DNA from: Chlorobiales bacterium Clorobi_01
Lineage (GTDB): Bacteria; Bacteroidota; Chlorobiia; Chlorobiales; Chlorobiaceae
Assembly: GCA_001602925.1 (NCBI GenBank)
Contig: LUZT01000006.1
Span: 250,569-314,568, forward strand
DNA length: 64,000 nt
Direction of reading: 5' to 3'
The translations under genes and the position numbers were made by a program. Position 1 is the first letter of the stretch, and each line of letters starts with the position of its first letter. The notes beneath the pieces were generated by a model. It did not search any database, was not told the origin of the DNA, and worked only from the letters and a program-made list of their open reading frames with translations. Below are positions 57,189-64,000 of the stretch, in pieces.

Positions 57189-57848
57189 CTAACCCCTGAA
57201 TGCGCTGTAGATGAACCATAACCCCGTCGCGATCATGATGAGGCTGGCGAGGAGGTAGAGGCGCTGGCGGGTTTTTTCTCCGATAAGGGCGGCGGTTTTG
57301 CCGACGAGCAGGAGTGCCGGTGCGGTGCCGAGGCCGAAGAGGAGCATCATCAGTGCACCTTGCAATGTGCCCGCGAAGTGGTCGGGGGCGTTCATGGCGG
57401 CGCGCGCGGCGGCGAGCAGCGCCGTGAAGGTGAGGCCGCATGGCAGGAAGCCGAGCGTAAGGCCCAGCGGGTACCACGCTCCGGCTGAGCCGGAATTCAT
57501 AAACAGGTTCATCGTTTTTTGCACGAAGGGCATTGCGGGCGTGCAGGCGAGCAGGCTTTTGCCGAAGGGGAGCCATCCGGCGGAGACCAGTCCGAGTAAC
57601 ACGATGAAGAGGCCGCAGAGCGCCATGACAGCGGTCTGGAACAGGTCGATGGATGAGGCGAGTGCGAGAAACGAACCGGTCGCGCCGACTGCCGCGCCGA
57701 GCACGGTATAGGTTGTTACCCGCCCGAGGTTGTAGAGCAGGTGGTGTGTCCAGCCGGGCCGGGCCGGGCCGAGCGACAGCGCCGCGACGATCGGGCCGCA
57801 CATGCCGATGCAGTGCCCGAATCCTCCGAAGAGCCCGGCCAGCAGCAT
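57189..57848 (-). CDS. TauE/SafE (DsbD_2-like) membrane protein of cbb3 gene clusters
   Basis: The protein has about six membrane spans with FGGFGHCIGMCGPIVAAL near the start and LTLGFLPCGLTFTALLAAA in the second half; the Cys residues in HCIGMCG and PCG are the family hallmark. Members often sit beside ccoS and may handle metal or redox cargo for cbb3 assembly. The coordinates use ATG 57848 (219 residues). The real start may be about ten codons upstream: GGGAGG is followed six bases later by ATC at 57876-57878, in frame, but no standard start codon is there. Confidence 0.8.
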   Translation of the reverse strand: MLLAGLFGGFGHCIGMCGPIVAALSLGPARPGWTHHLLYNLGRVTTYTVLGAAVGATGSFLALASSIDLFQTAVMALCGLFIVLLGLVSAGWLPFGKSLLACTPAMPFVQKTMNLFMNSGSAGAWYPLGLTLGFLPCGLTFTALLAAARAAMNAPDHFAGTLQGALMMLLFGLGTAPALLLVGKTAALIGEKTRQRLYLLASLIMIATGLWFIYSAFRG

Positions 57849-57945
57849 CGCGAGCAGTTCACCTGTCAGGGTTTCGATGTTAATCCTCCCGTTTTTTTAT
57901 CGCTATCGAAATCGCGATTGTCATTGTCATCGTTGAAAGATAATT

Positions 57946-58046
57946 GGGCTGAAGCCCTTGATATTTTTGTGTTGTTCGTGAACCCCGGTTTGAAAGCCGG
58001 GGCAATGTGAATGTAAGAATTATGAATGTCCGTCGGGCTGAAGCCC
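57946..58046. repeat. Small palindromic repeats between ccoS and the TauE-like gene
   Basis: GGGCTGAAGCCC occurs at 57946-57957 and again at 58035-58046. Between them CCCCGG (57983-57988) pairs with CCGGGG (57997-58002) around TTTGAAAG. These short palindromes resemble dispersed intergenic repeats and could form RNA hairpins in the transcript. Confidence 0.5.
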
Positions 58047-58073
58047 TCCTGAAGAGATCGCCCTCCTCACTTC

Positions 58074-58250
58074 TCAGTCTTCCCCGTTTTTTTTCGGCTT
58101 GTTCCGAACCTCGTCGTCATCGTCGAGCATCCGGTATTTGGGGGCTTCGGCGTCGTCGAACTGGCCGCTGCGCACGGCCCAGAGAAAGAGCGCCCAGCCG
58201 CCGAGGCCGATGACGAAGCCGAGGGCTATGAGGAAAAAGGTGCTTGCCAT
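58074..58250 (-). CDS. ccoS: cbb3 oxidase assembly protein CcoS
   Basis: The 58-residue protein has one membrane span (STFFLIALGFVIGLGGWALF) followed by the CcoS signature AVRSGQFDDAEAPKYRMLDD. CcoS is needed to insert cofactors into the cbb3 catalytic subunit. A longer frame extends upstream into ccoI, but the ATG at 58250 gives the standard size. It starts 10 bp after the ccoI stop. Its tail resembles that of CcoQ in this cluster. Confidence 0.9.
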   Translation of the reverse strand: MASTFFLIALGFVIGLGGWALFLWAVRSGQFDDAEAPKYRMLDDDDEVRNKPKKNGED

Positions 58251-58260
58251 GCGTTGTCCA

Positions 58261-60684
58261 TCAAATTTTTCTGAGCCTGAGCGAGTTGCTGACCACCACG
58301 AGCGAACTCGATGCCATGAGCAGCGCCGAGACGATCGGGTGCAGCATTCCGGTGACGGCGAGCGGCACGGCAATGAGGTTGTAGCCGAAGGCCCAGGCGA
58401 GGTTCTGGCGGATCACAGCGAAGCATTTGCGCGAGTGGGCGAAGAGCGTGCCGAGCAGTTCGAGGTCGTCGTTCATGATCGTGACGTCGGCGCTTTCGAT
58501 GGCGATGCCCGTGGCGGTGCCGAAGGTGACGCCGGTGTCGGCTTCGGTGAGCGCCGGGGCGTCGTTGATGCCGTCGCCCGCCATCAGCACGGTCTCGCCG
58601 TTTCGCTTCAGCTTCCTGATCGCGTCAGCCTTGCCGATGGGATCGAGTCCGGAGCGCACCTCCGTGATGCCGCACTTTCCGGCAATATACCGCGCCACGC
58701 CCGCATTGTCGCCGGTAAGGATCATCAGTCGCAAGCCCTGCGAGCGGAGCACCTCGATCATCCGCCCGGCGTCGTCGCGCAACTCGTCGATCAGGCCGAA
58801 GAGGCCCGCGAGCTTGCCATCGCAGGCGACGAAGACGGTTGTCTTGCCCGATGCTTCGAGCCGCGCGGCGGTTTCGATGCACGCCTCGTCAATCGCCACC
58901 CCCTCCTTTTCAAGCAACGCGCGTGATCCCGCGAGCCACGCTTCTCCCTCGATCACGCCCGAAACGCCCATGCCCGGCACGGCGCGGAACGCTTCGACCG
59001 GCAACTTGTCGCCCTGCCATTTCTCCGCAATCGCCCGGCCTGCCGGATGCCTCGACAGGCTTTCGAGCGAGGCGCAGCACTGCGTGAAGTTGTCGGAAAC
59101 GCCGTAGTCGAAGGTGTCGGTCACGGCGGGTTTGCCGCGCGTGATGGTGCCGGTTTTGTCGAGCACGACGGTGGTCGTTTTCGAGACCGACTCGAAAATG
59201 TCGCCTCCTTTTACAAGGATGCCTTTGCGGCTGACCGCCGTGGTGCCGACGAGGATGGCGAGCGGCGTGGCGAGGCCCAGCGCGCAGGGGCAGGCGATGA
59301 CGAGCACCGAGACGGCGTTCATGAGCGCAGTGACCGGCGGCGCGCCCGACAGATGCCACCAGCCGAAGGTGGCCGCCGCGAGCAGGATGATGGCGGGCAC
59401 GAACCATCCGGCGATCCGGTCGGCCACGCCCTGGATCGGGGCTTTGCGCGCCTGCGCCTCCTCGACGGTGCGGATGATGCTTGCCAGCAGCGTCTGTCGC
59501 GCGTTGCCGGAAATCCTGACCCGTAGCCGTCCGGTGATGGCGCAGGTGCCCGCATAGACCTTGCTGCCGGAGCTTTTCATCACCGGGGCCGATTCGCCGG
59601 TGAGCATCGACTCATCGACATCCGCCTCGCCGCTCGCCACCGCGCCGTCGAGTGGCACGCGGTCGCCGGGCAGCACCTCGATCAGCGCCCCCTCGCCGAT
59701 CCGTTCGAGCGGCGCGAGCGAGGTCTCGCCATTCTCGCCGACCAGCAGCGCTTCGCGGGGTTGCAGATCGGCGAGCGCCGCCAGCGCGCTGCCCGCCTTG
59801 AGGCGCGAACCCGCTTCGAGAAATCGTCCCAAGAGAATGAAGGTGACGATCATCGCCGAGGTGTCGAAGAAGACCTCGCCGCCGGTGAAGATCATCGCCA
59901 CGCTGTAGAAGTAGGCCGCGAGCGAGCCGAGCGCCACGAGCACGTCCATGTTCAGCGCGCGGTTGCGCATCGAGCGCACGGCGTTGGAGATGAAGGGCCA
60001 GCCGGAGTAGAAAACCACCGGCGTGGCGAGCGCCCACGAAATGAGCTGGAAGGCGAGGCGGTAGGTCGATTCGATGCCCTGGAAAAATCCGGCGTAGAGC
60101 GCGGCGATGATGAGCATGAGCTGCATCGAAAAGAAGCTCGCCGTGCCGAAGCGCAGCAAGAGGTCGCGCTTTTCGGCAGAGAAGGCCTCGACCTCCGAGC
60201 CGTGCCGGACGGGGCGGGGCAGGTAGCCGATTCCCGAGAGGGTTTTGAGGATCGCGTCGAGCGTGAGTGCGTCGCTTCTCCACTCGACGGTCGCGCGGTG
60301 GGTGGCGTAGTTGACCCGCGCCGAGACGATGCCGTCGAGCCGCCCCAGCACCTTTTCGACGAGCCAGACGCACGAGGCGCAGCGGATGCCGGAGAGCAGC
60401 ACTTCGATCCGGCTGATCGCGCCGTCGGTGACGACGTCGTCCTCGAAATCCCGCGCGTCGACGGCGGCAAAGGCTGGACGGCCCGGCTGCCAGTCGCAGC
60501 GCTGCTGGTAGAAGGCGTCGAGCGACTGGCTGTGGATCATTTCATAGACGCCGAGGCAGCCGTGGCAGCAGAAGTGGCGGGTTTCGCCATCGATCACCGC
60601 CGTGACCGCCGCCGATGCGGGCATCTCCTGCAAGCAGTGGTCGCAGCGGATCGTCTTTTTCTCCTTCGCTTCAGTCACGGACAT
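58261..60684 (-). CDS. ccoI: Copper-transporting P1B-type ATPase CcoI
   Basis: The 807-residue protein starts with a zinc-ribbon-like IRCDHCLQEMP, then an HMA domain with GIRCASCVWLVEKVL. The membrane core has the CPC metal site VIACPCALGLATP near residue 465, the phosphorylation motif DKTGTITRG, TGES in MLTGESAPV, and GDGINDAPAL. It moves copper for cbb3 assembly. Its start overlaps the unknown gene before it by 14 bp. Position between ccoH and ccoS supports ccoI over a general copA. Confidence 0.93.
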   Translation of the reverse strand: MSVTEAKEKKTIRCDHCLQEMPASAAVTAVIDGETRHFCCHGCLGVYEMIHSQSLDAFYQQRCDWQPGRPAFAAVDARDFEDDVVTDGAISRIEVLLSGIRCASCVWLVEKVLGRLDGIVSARVNYATHRATVEWRSDALTLDAILKTLSGIGYLPRPVRHGSEVEAFSAEKRDLLLRFGTASFFSMQLMLIIAALYAGFFQGIESTYRLAFQLISWALATPVVFYSGWPFISNAVRSMRNRALNMDVLVALGSLAAYFYSVAMIFTGGEVFFDTSAMIVTFILLGRFLEAGSRLKAGSALAALADLQPREALLVGENGETSLAPLERIGEGALIEVLPGDRVPLDGAVASGEADVDESMLTGESAPVMKSSGSKVYAGTCAITGRLRVRISGNARQTLLASIIRTVEEAQARKAPIQGVADRIAGWFVPAIILLAAATFGWWHLSGAPPVTALMNAVSVLVIACPCALGLATPLAILVGTTAVSRKGILVKGGDIFESVSKTTTVVLDKTGTITRGKPAVTDTFDYGVSDNFTQCCASLESLSRHPAGRAIAEKWQGDKLPVEAFRAVPGMGVSGVIEGEAWLAGSRALLEKEGVAIDEACIETAARLEASGKTTVFVACDGKLAGLFGLIDELRDDAGRMIEVLRSQGLRLMILTGDNAGVARYIAGKCGITEVRSGLDPIGKADAIRKLKRNGETVLMAGDGINDAPALTEADTGVTFGTATGIAIESADVTIMNDDLELLGTLFAHSRKCFAVIRQNLAWAFGYNLIAVPLAVTGMLHPIVSALLMASSSLVVVSNSLRLRKI

Positions 60685-61102
60685 TGAAGGTGAAGGCGGG
60701 ATTACCGAGTTCCGGCGAGAGGATCATCGCCTGCCAGAGGGTGCCGCCGCTCATGCACTTGACAATAATTCCTCTGCCCTTCCATGAGCCATCGGGTTGC
60801 CGCTTGAGGATGACCTGGTTTTTACCCATCACCATGCCCGGCATACTGAGGTCGAGCACAAGGGCTGACGGAAGTCCTGCGTCCGGGGCTATTGTGATCT
60901 TGAAGGTCAGATCCCGCATGTGTCTGACCGGTCTTGGCGTGATGGAGAGGGTGACCTGTCGGTTGCCGGCCTGTTTTGTGCAGGGGGCGTTGTGGATGGC
61001 GTTGCTGTCGGCGGCATGGCCAGCCAGCGCGGGCACCGCACCGAGTGATAGCGCCACGAGGAGCGCCAGGGCGGCCCGGCTCAGTTGACGTCGTAGAACC
61101 AT
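60671..61102 (-). CDS. Secreted Met-containing protein of unknown function between ccoH and ccoI
   Basis: From ATG 61102 the 143-residue product has a signal peptide (LSRAALALLVALSLGAVPAL) and a mature beta-rich part with LDLSMPGMVMGKNQVILKRQ and VKCMSGGTLWQAM. The Met cluster MPGMVM and two Cys suggest a copper-binding or YtkA/FixH-like periplasmic domain. It overlaps ccoH by 22 bp and ccoI by 14 bp, so it is a real member of the operon. I do not know a named family for it. Confidence 0.68.
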   Translation of the reverse strand: MVLRRQLSRAALALLVALSLGAVPALAGHAADSNAIHNAPCTKQAGNRQVTLSITPRPVRHMRDLTFKITIAPDAGLPSALVLDLSMPGMVMGKNQVILKRQPDGSWKGRGIIVKCMSGGTLWQAMILSPELGNPAFTFNVRD

Positions 61103-61518
61103 GAACTGCTGGTGTTGAGTTTTCCGGCAGAGATGTCGAGCCTGAGCAGCCATTTGCCCTTCGACGGCACGGTGACCCGCGCCTGGTATGTGCCGGGAGC
61201 GGTTTCGCGCATGGCGCAGGTGACATCCATTTTGCTGGTGGAGACGTTGCCGACGAAGAGTTGCACTCTGGCGTGGGTCAGGGGCTTGCCCCGTTCGGTG
61301 AGCAGGACGGTCAGGTCGTTTTCACCCTTCCGGATCGAGGCCGGTTTTTCGATTTCGAGTCCGAGACGCCGCTCCTCCGTTTTTGCGTGGAACCAGTTGT
61401 TCTGCTTCCGGTAGTAATCGGTTTCGACGAGACCCTCGGAGTTGCGGAAAGCCACCGTCAGGCCGCTGATCATGGCGATCAGGAACAGGGCGTAGAGCCC
61501 GATGATAAATGGTTTCAC
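61081..61518 (-). CDS. ccoH: cbb3 oxidase accessory protein CcoH (FixH)
   Basis: The 145-residue protein has an N-terminal membrane span (FIIGLYALFLIAMISGLTVA), then LVETDYYRKQNNWFHAK and a beta domain with TAPGTYQARVTVPSKGKWLL and LRLDIS, matching FixH/CcoH. It is required for stable assembly of cbb3. The ATG overlaps the ccoG stop by four bases. Confidence 0.88.
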   Translation of the reverse strand: MKPFIIGLYALFLIAMISGLTVAFRNSEGLVETDYYRKQNNWFHAKTEERRLGLEIEKPASIRKGENDLTVLLTERGKPLTHARVQLFVGNVSTSKMDVTCAMRETAPGTYQARVTVPSKGKWLLRLDISAGKLNTSSSWFYDVN

Positions 61519-62627
61519 AGGAATCCGGCCTCCCTGCTGATTGCAATGCCGTCGCCCTTGAGCGTCAGCTTCACCGTGTCACGTTTTTGTTCAGCCTTGA
61601 CAAGCACCTTGTTTCTCACTTCGCCAAATGGCTTGATTGAAACGGTGCGTTCTCCGATCAAGGTGACACCCGCCGGTGCTTCGATCTTCAGTTCGAGTGG
61701 CTCGCTGGTGTTGTTGTAGATCGTGAATGCGTAGCGGTTCAGGCCAGCGGGCAGCGGCTCCTGCACCCGGCTGAGGGTGAATTCGACCGGCGGACGCATG
61801 GCGAACAGCAGCACGACCACCAGTGCCGAGGCTGCGGTGATGCCCGCAAGCCAGAAGGTTTTCGGGCGGATGATCTTGCCTTTGTAGTTCGGGAAGGGCG
61901 GCAGGTTGCGCTTGCTGCTCTTCAGCCAGCAGGCGTCGATGCACTCCGCGCAGGCGATGCAGCTGGTGCTGAGCCCCTCCTTGATGTCGATGCCGACCGG
62001 GCAGATGCGCACGCAGTCATCGCACTTCATGCAGGTCGAGTCGCGCGACTGGTCGTACTCGATCACCAGCGTATCCTTGTCGAACAGGGTGTTCTGCATG
62101 AAGGCGTAGGGGCAGATGGTCGTGCAGAATTTTCGCCCGAGCAGGGCCAGTTCGAGCCACACCAGTATCCAGAGGACGATGAAGAATCCGGCGATCAGCG
62201 GAGAGGTGAACAGGCCACGGATGGCTGCCGCCGGGGGCACGAAGTACCAGATCATGGTGATGGACACCAGCGCAGAGACCGGCAGCAGGATCAGTTTCTG
62301 CAAAGTTTTTCGGTGCTGCTTGCCGAACAGTGAGGCGAGGCTTTCGGTGAGGTCGAGCAGCACGGTCTGCGGGCAGAGCCAGCCGCACCAGACCCGTCCG
62401 AAGATGATGGTCACGGCTGAGATGAAGAGCAGCAGGAAAAGGGTGGCCGCGAGAATGAGGTAGAAGTCGCCGATACGGATGACCGAACCGAAAAAGTAGA
62501 GGTTCAGCTCCCGGATGTCGAACCGGAAGGCACTCTGCCCGTTGACCTCCAGGAACGGCAGGCCGGTGAGGAGAAGTGCCTGAAGAATTTCGACGGCTCT
62601 CCGGTAACGTTTCCAGACAATCTGCAT
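61515..62627 (-). CDS. ccoG: cbb3-associated iron-sulfur membrane protein CcoG
   Basis: The 370-residue protein has several membrane spans, a NapH/CcoG-type motif RVWCGWLCPQTVLLD, the two four-Cys clusters CMKCDDCVRICPVGID and CIACAECIDACW, and a C-terminal immunoglobulin-like domain. CcoG acts as a cupric reductase in cbb3 assembly. It starts about 75 bp after the ccoP stop and a hairpin lies between. Confidence 0.94.
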   Translation of the reverse strand: MQIVWKRYRRAVEILQALLLTGLPFLEVNGQSAFRFDIRELNLYFFGSVIRIGDFYLILAATLFLLLFISAVTIIFGRVWCGWLCPQTVLLDLTESLASLFGKQHRKTLQKLILLPVSALVSITMIWYFVPPAAAIRGLFTSPLIAGFFIVLWILVWLELALLGRKFCTTICPYAFMQNTLFDKDTLVIEYDQSRDSTCMKCDDCVRICPVGIDIKEGLSTSCIACAECIDACWLKSSKRNLPPFPNYKGKIIRPKTFWLAGITAASALVVVLLFAMRPPVEFTLSRVQEPLPAGLNRYAFTIYNNTSEPLELKIEAPAGVTLIGERTVSIKPFGEVRNKVLVKAEQKRDTVKLTLKGDGIAISREAGFL

Positions 62628-62663
62628 GATAGTGAACAGTGAAGGTTGAGAGCATAAAGAGAG

Positions 62664-62690
62664 CAGCCCCGGTATTGGTTCCCGGGGCTG
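62664..62690. other. Hairpin between ccoP and ccoG
   Basis: CAGCCCCGG at 62664-62672 pairs with CCGGGGCTG at 62682-62690 over nine bases. There is no T run on the minus strand. It may set the RNA ratio between the structural genes (ccoNOQP) and the accessory genes. Confidence 0.5.
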
Positions 62691-62702
62691 TAGCTTTTGA
62701 GG

Positions 62703-63164
62703 CTATTTTCTCAGGCTCTCTATGAAGGCGACGATCTTGTAGATTTTGTCGTTCCCGAGCTGCTGGGCGAATGGTGGCATCCCGTTGGGGCGTCCATTGG
62801 CAACTGACTCGAAAAGATCGGCGGGCGTCGAGCCGTATTTCAGCGCGACCTTCAGATTCGGGCCGATGCCGCCGCTGGCGTCTGCCATGTGGCAGGCTGC
62901 GCAGGTGGTCTCGAATTCGCTCTTTCCTGCGGCGATGGCCTCAGCTTTGCCGACGTACATGCCGGGGTCGGCGGGCGCGGCCGCCGCTGTTTTTTCGCCG
63001 GTTTTCATCTCCTCTTCGTACGTCTTGTAGAAAGACCAGCCTGAAATGGCGGGCGTGAAGCGTGCGATATACACAACGAGAAAGATGATCATACCCACAA
63101 AGAACGCCAACCAGCCTTTGGGGATTTTGTTGTTGCCTTCGTGCGGAACTCCGGAATCACTCAT
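62703..63164 (-). CDS. ccoP: cbb3 oxidase subunit CcoP, single-heme form
   Basis: The 153-residue protein has one membrane span (GWLAFFVGMIIFLVVYIARF) and a single c-type heme site (ETTCAACHMADASGGIGPNL), with a distal Met in NGMPPFAQ. Typical CcoP has two heme domains and about 300 residues; this one is half-sized. A strong GAGGAGG site precedes the ATG. Its place after ccoQ and the FTPAISGWSFYKTYEEEM segment support CcoP. Confidence 0.88.
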   Translation of the reverse strand: MSDSGVPHEGNNKIPKGWLAFFVGMIIFLVVYIARFTPAISGWSFYKTYEEEMKTGEKTAAAAPADPGMYVGKAEAIAAGKSEFETTCAACHMADASGGIGPNLKVALKYGSTPADLFESVANGRPNGMPPFAQQLGNDKIYKIVAFIESLRK

Positions 63165-63203
63165 ATGAACCTCCTCGTAACAGGTTTCTTGAACGGTTGA
63201 TGA

Positions 63204-63365
63204 TTAGTCGTGATGCTCTTTCTTGTCGTCGTCACGGAGCATCCGGTATTTGGGTTCCTCGACCTCTTTTTTGCGCTTCGGGTTGAAGTAATAGATGATA
63301 ATGCCAGCCATCACCAGTGCAAGCACCATGGTGAAGGCGACATAGGCTATCTGCGAAAAGTTCAT
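63204..63365 (-). CDS. ccoQ: cbb3 oxidase small subunit CcoQ
   Basis: This 53-residue frame starts MNFSQIAYVAFTMVLALVMA and has one membrane span followed by YYFNPKRKKEVEEPKYRML and an acidic tail. Size, span and the place between ccoO and ccoP fit CcoQ/FixQ. The ATG overlaps the ccoO stop (ATGA). The segment EPKYRMLRDDD is nearly the same as in CcoS here. Confidence 0.85.
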   Translation of the reverse strand: MNFSQIAYVAFTMVLALVMAGIIIYYFNPKRKKEVEEPKYRMLRDDDKKEHHD

Positions 63366-64000
63366 TGCTGACTCTCCATTGCCTTGACGTCACGCCCGAG
63401 CTTCTGCATGTAGGCGATGATGGCGTCCATCTCGGTCAGCTCACCGCGCAGCGCTTCCGGAGTCACCTCGTCACGCGTGGCCTTCGAGTTGTAATCGGGC
63501 GCGGTGACCTTCGCTTTGTAATCGGCGATCTGCTGCTGAACCTCAGCTTCCGAGTAGCCGTAGCCGAGAATCTGCGTTTTCCTGAACGACTCGGACGTGT
63601 CGAGTTTGTTGTTGGCAAGCCAGCCATAAGGCGGCATGTTGGAGAGGGCGAACATCGACTGCGGACTGTGCATGTGCTTGTAGTGCCACGAGTCAGGATA
63701 TTTGCCGCCGACACGGTTCAGATCAGGGCCCGTACGGCGTGATCCCCAGAGGAAGGGGCGATCCCAGGCGAACTCCTCGGCCTTGGAGTACTCGCCGTAA
63801 CGAAGCACTTCGGTTCTGAGCGGGCGGACAGTCTGCGTGTGGCAGTTGTTGCACCCCTCGCGCATGTAGATGTCGCGCCCCTCCTGCTCGATGGCCGTGT
63901 AGGGTTTGACATAGGCGCTCACCGGCTGGGTCGAGGGCATGAACATCGGCACGAACACCGTAACCACCGTGCCGACAAGGATGACCAGCGTCGCGATGAG
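63362..64000 (-). CDS. ccoO: cbb3 oxidase subunit CcoO (N-terminus beyond the right edge)
   Basis: The frame is open to the window edge; 212 residues are visible. It has the heme c site EGCNNCHTQTVRPLRTEVLR, then EFAWDRPFLWGSRRTGPDLN and GKYPDSWHYKHMHSP, typical of CcoO. The upstream part still encodes a membrane span (LIATLVILVGTVVTVFV), so the true start is close to but outside the window. A fused ccoNO is also possible. It heads the visible ccoO-Q-P-G-H-I-S cluster. Confidence 0.94.
   Translation of the reverse strand, partial: LIATLVILVGTVVTVFVPMFMPSTQPVSAYVKPYTAIEQEGRDIYMREGCNNCHTQTVRPLRTEVLRYGEYSKAEEFAWDRPFLWGSRRTGPDLNRVGGKYPDSWHYKHMHSPQSMFALSNMPPYGWLANNKLDTSESFRKTQILGYGYSEAEVQQQIADYKAKVTAPDYNSKATRDEVTPEALRGELTEMDAIIAYMQKLGRDVKAMESQQ

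Overview
The window reads as chromosome from a green sulfur bacterium (phylum Chlorobi), most like the high-GC genus Chlorobaculum. The basis is a bchY gene for bacteriochlorophyll synthesis, a complete menaquinone (men) gene set, short tightly coupled housekeeping operons, KDO synthesis (Gram-negative outer membrane) and a base composition that looks close to 56-60% GC by eye. The genus is an inference from general resemblance, since no alignment could be run.

Layout. 0-6.5 kb: the start of a transketolase gene (left edge), a DUF2278 protein, envelope proteins (SIMPL protein, two tandem L,D-transpeptidases) and small unknowns. 6.7-9.2 kb: an accessory pocket with a VapBC toxin-antitoxin pair, a small membrane protein and an HNH nuclease, carrying a decayed copy of part of the gene at 6744-7160. 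9.2-13.7 kb: metH and a carboxylesterase. 13.7-14.35 kb: a gene-poor gap holding a 94-bp palindromic repeat and a decayed piece of mnmA. 14.35-19.9 kb: sucA-sucB-lpd, a complete 2-oxoglutarate dehydrogenase. 20-28 kb: mnmA, a GNAT protein, mgtE, a 3-methyladenine glycosylase, then parA-parB-dapB. 27-38 kb: the men cluster (menF-menD, then menH-menB-menC-menE), split by five opposite-strand genes. 38-46 kb: a CopZ-like protein, tRNA-Asp, gltA-gatC-DUF167-dtd-kdsB, a TauE permease, xseA, an HU/SPOR protein and bchY. 46.4-48.1 kb: an AT-rich AlbA_2 gene and a gap with repeats. 48.2-50.8 kb: purU, a zinc-type CDF exporter and a lipocalin. 50.9-64 kb: a large oxygen-respiration block on the minus strand: cydDC, cydAB, and a cbb3 oxidase cluster (ccoO-ccoQ-ccoP-ccoG-ccoH-unknown-ccoI-ccoS-TauE-like) running off the right edge.

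How it fits together. Menaquinone made by the men genes is the natural electron donor for cytochrome bd (cydAB), while cbb3 oxidase takes electrons from cytochrome c. The window therefore encodes two high-affinity oxygen reductases with their own assembly factors, plus citrate synthase and a full 2-oxoglutarate dehydrogenase, next to a bacteriochlorophyll gene. That is an oxygen-handling and oxidative-carbon toolkit inside a lineage known mainly as strictly anaerobic phototrophs using the reductive TCA cycle. The most interesting leads are (1) the sucAB-lpd cassette flanked by the intact mnmA and a diverged mnmA fragment, (2) a Met-rich secreted protein of unknown function between ccoH and ccoI, and a tail motif shared by CcoQ and CcoS, and (3) repeated intergenic elements, including a promoter-like motif at identical spacing upstream of sucA and of the gene at 6744. 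I found no CRISPR array, intact insertion sequence, rRNA or recognisable riboswitch.
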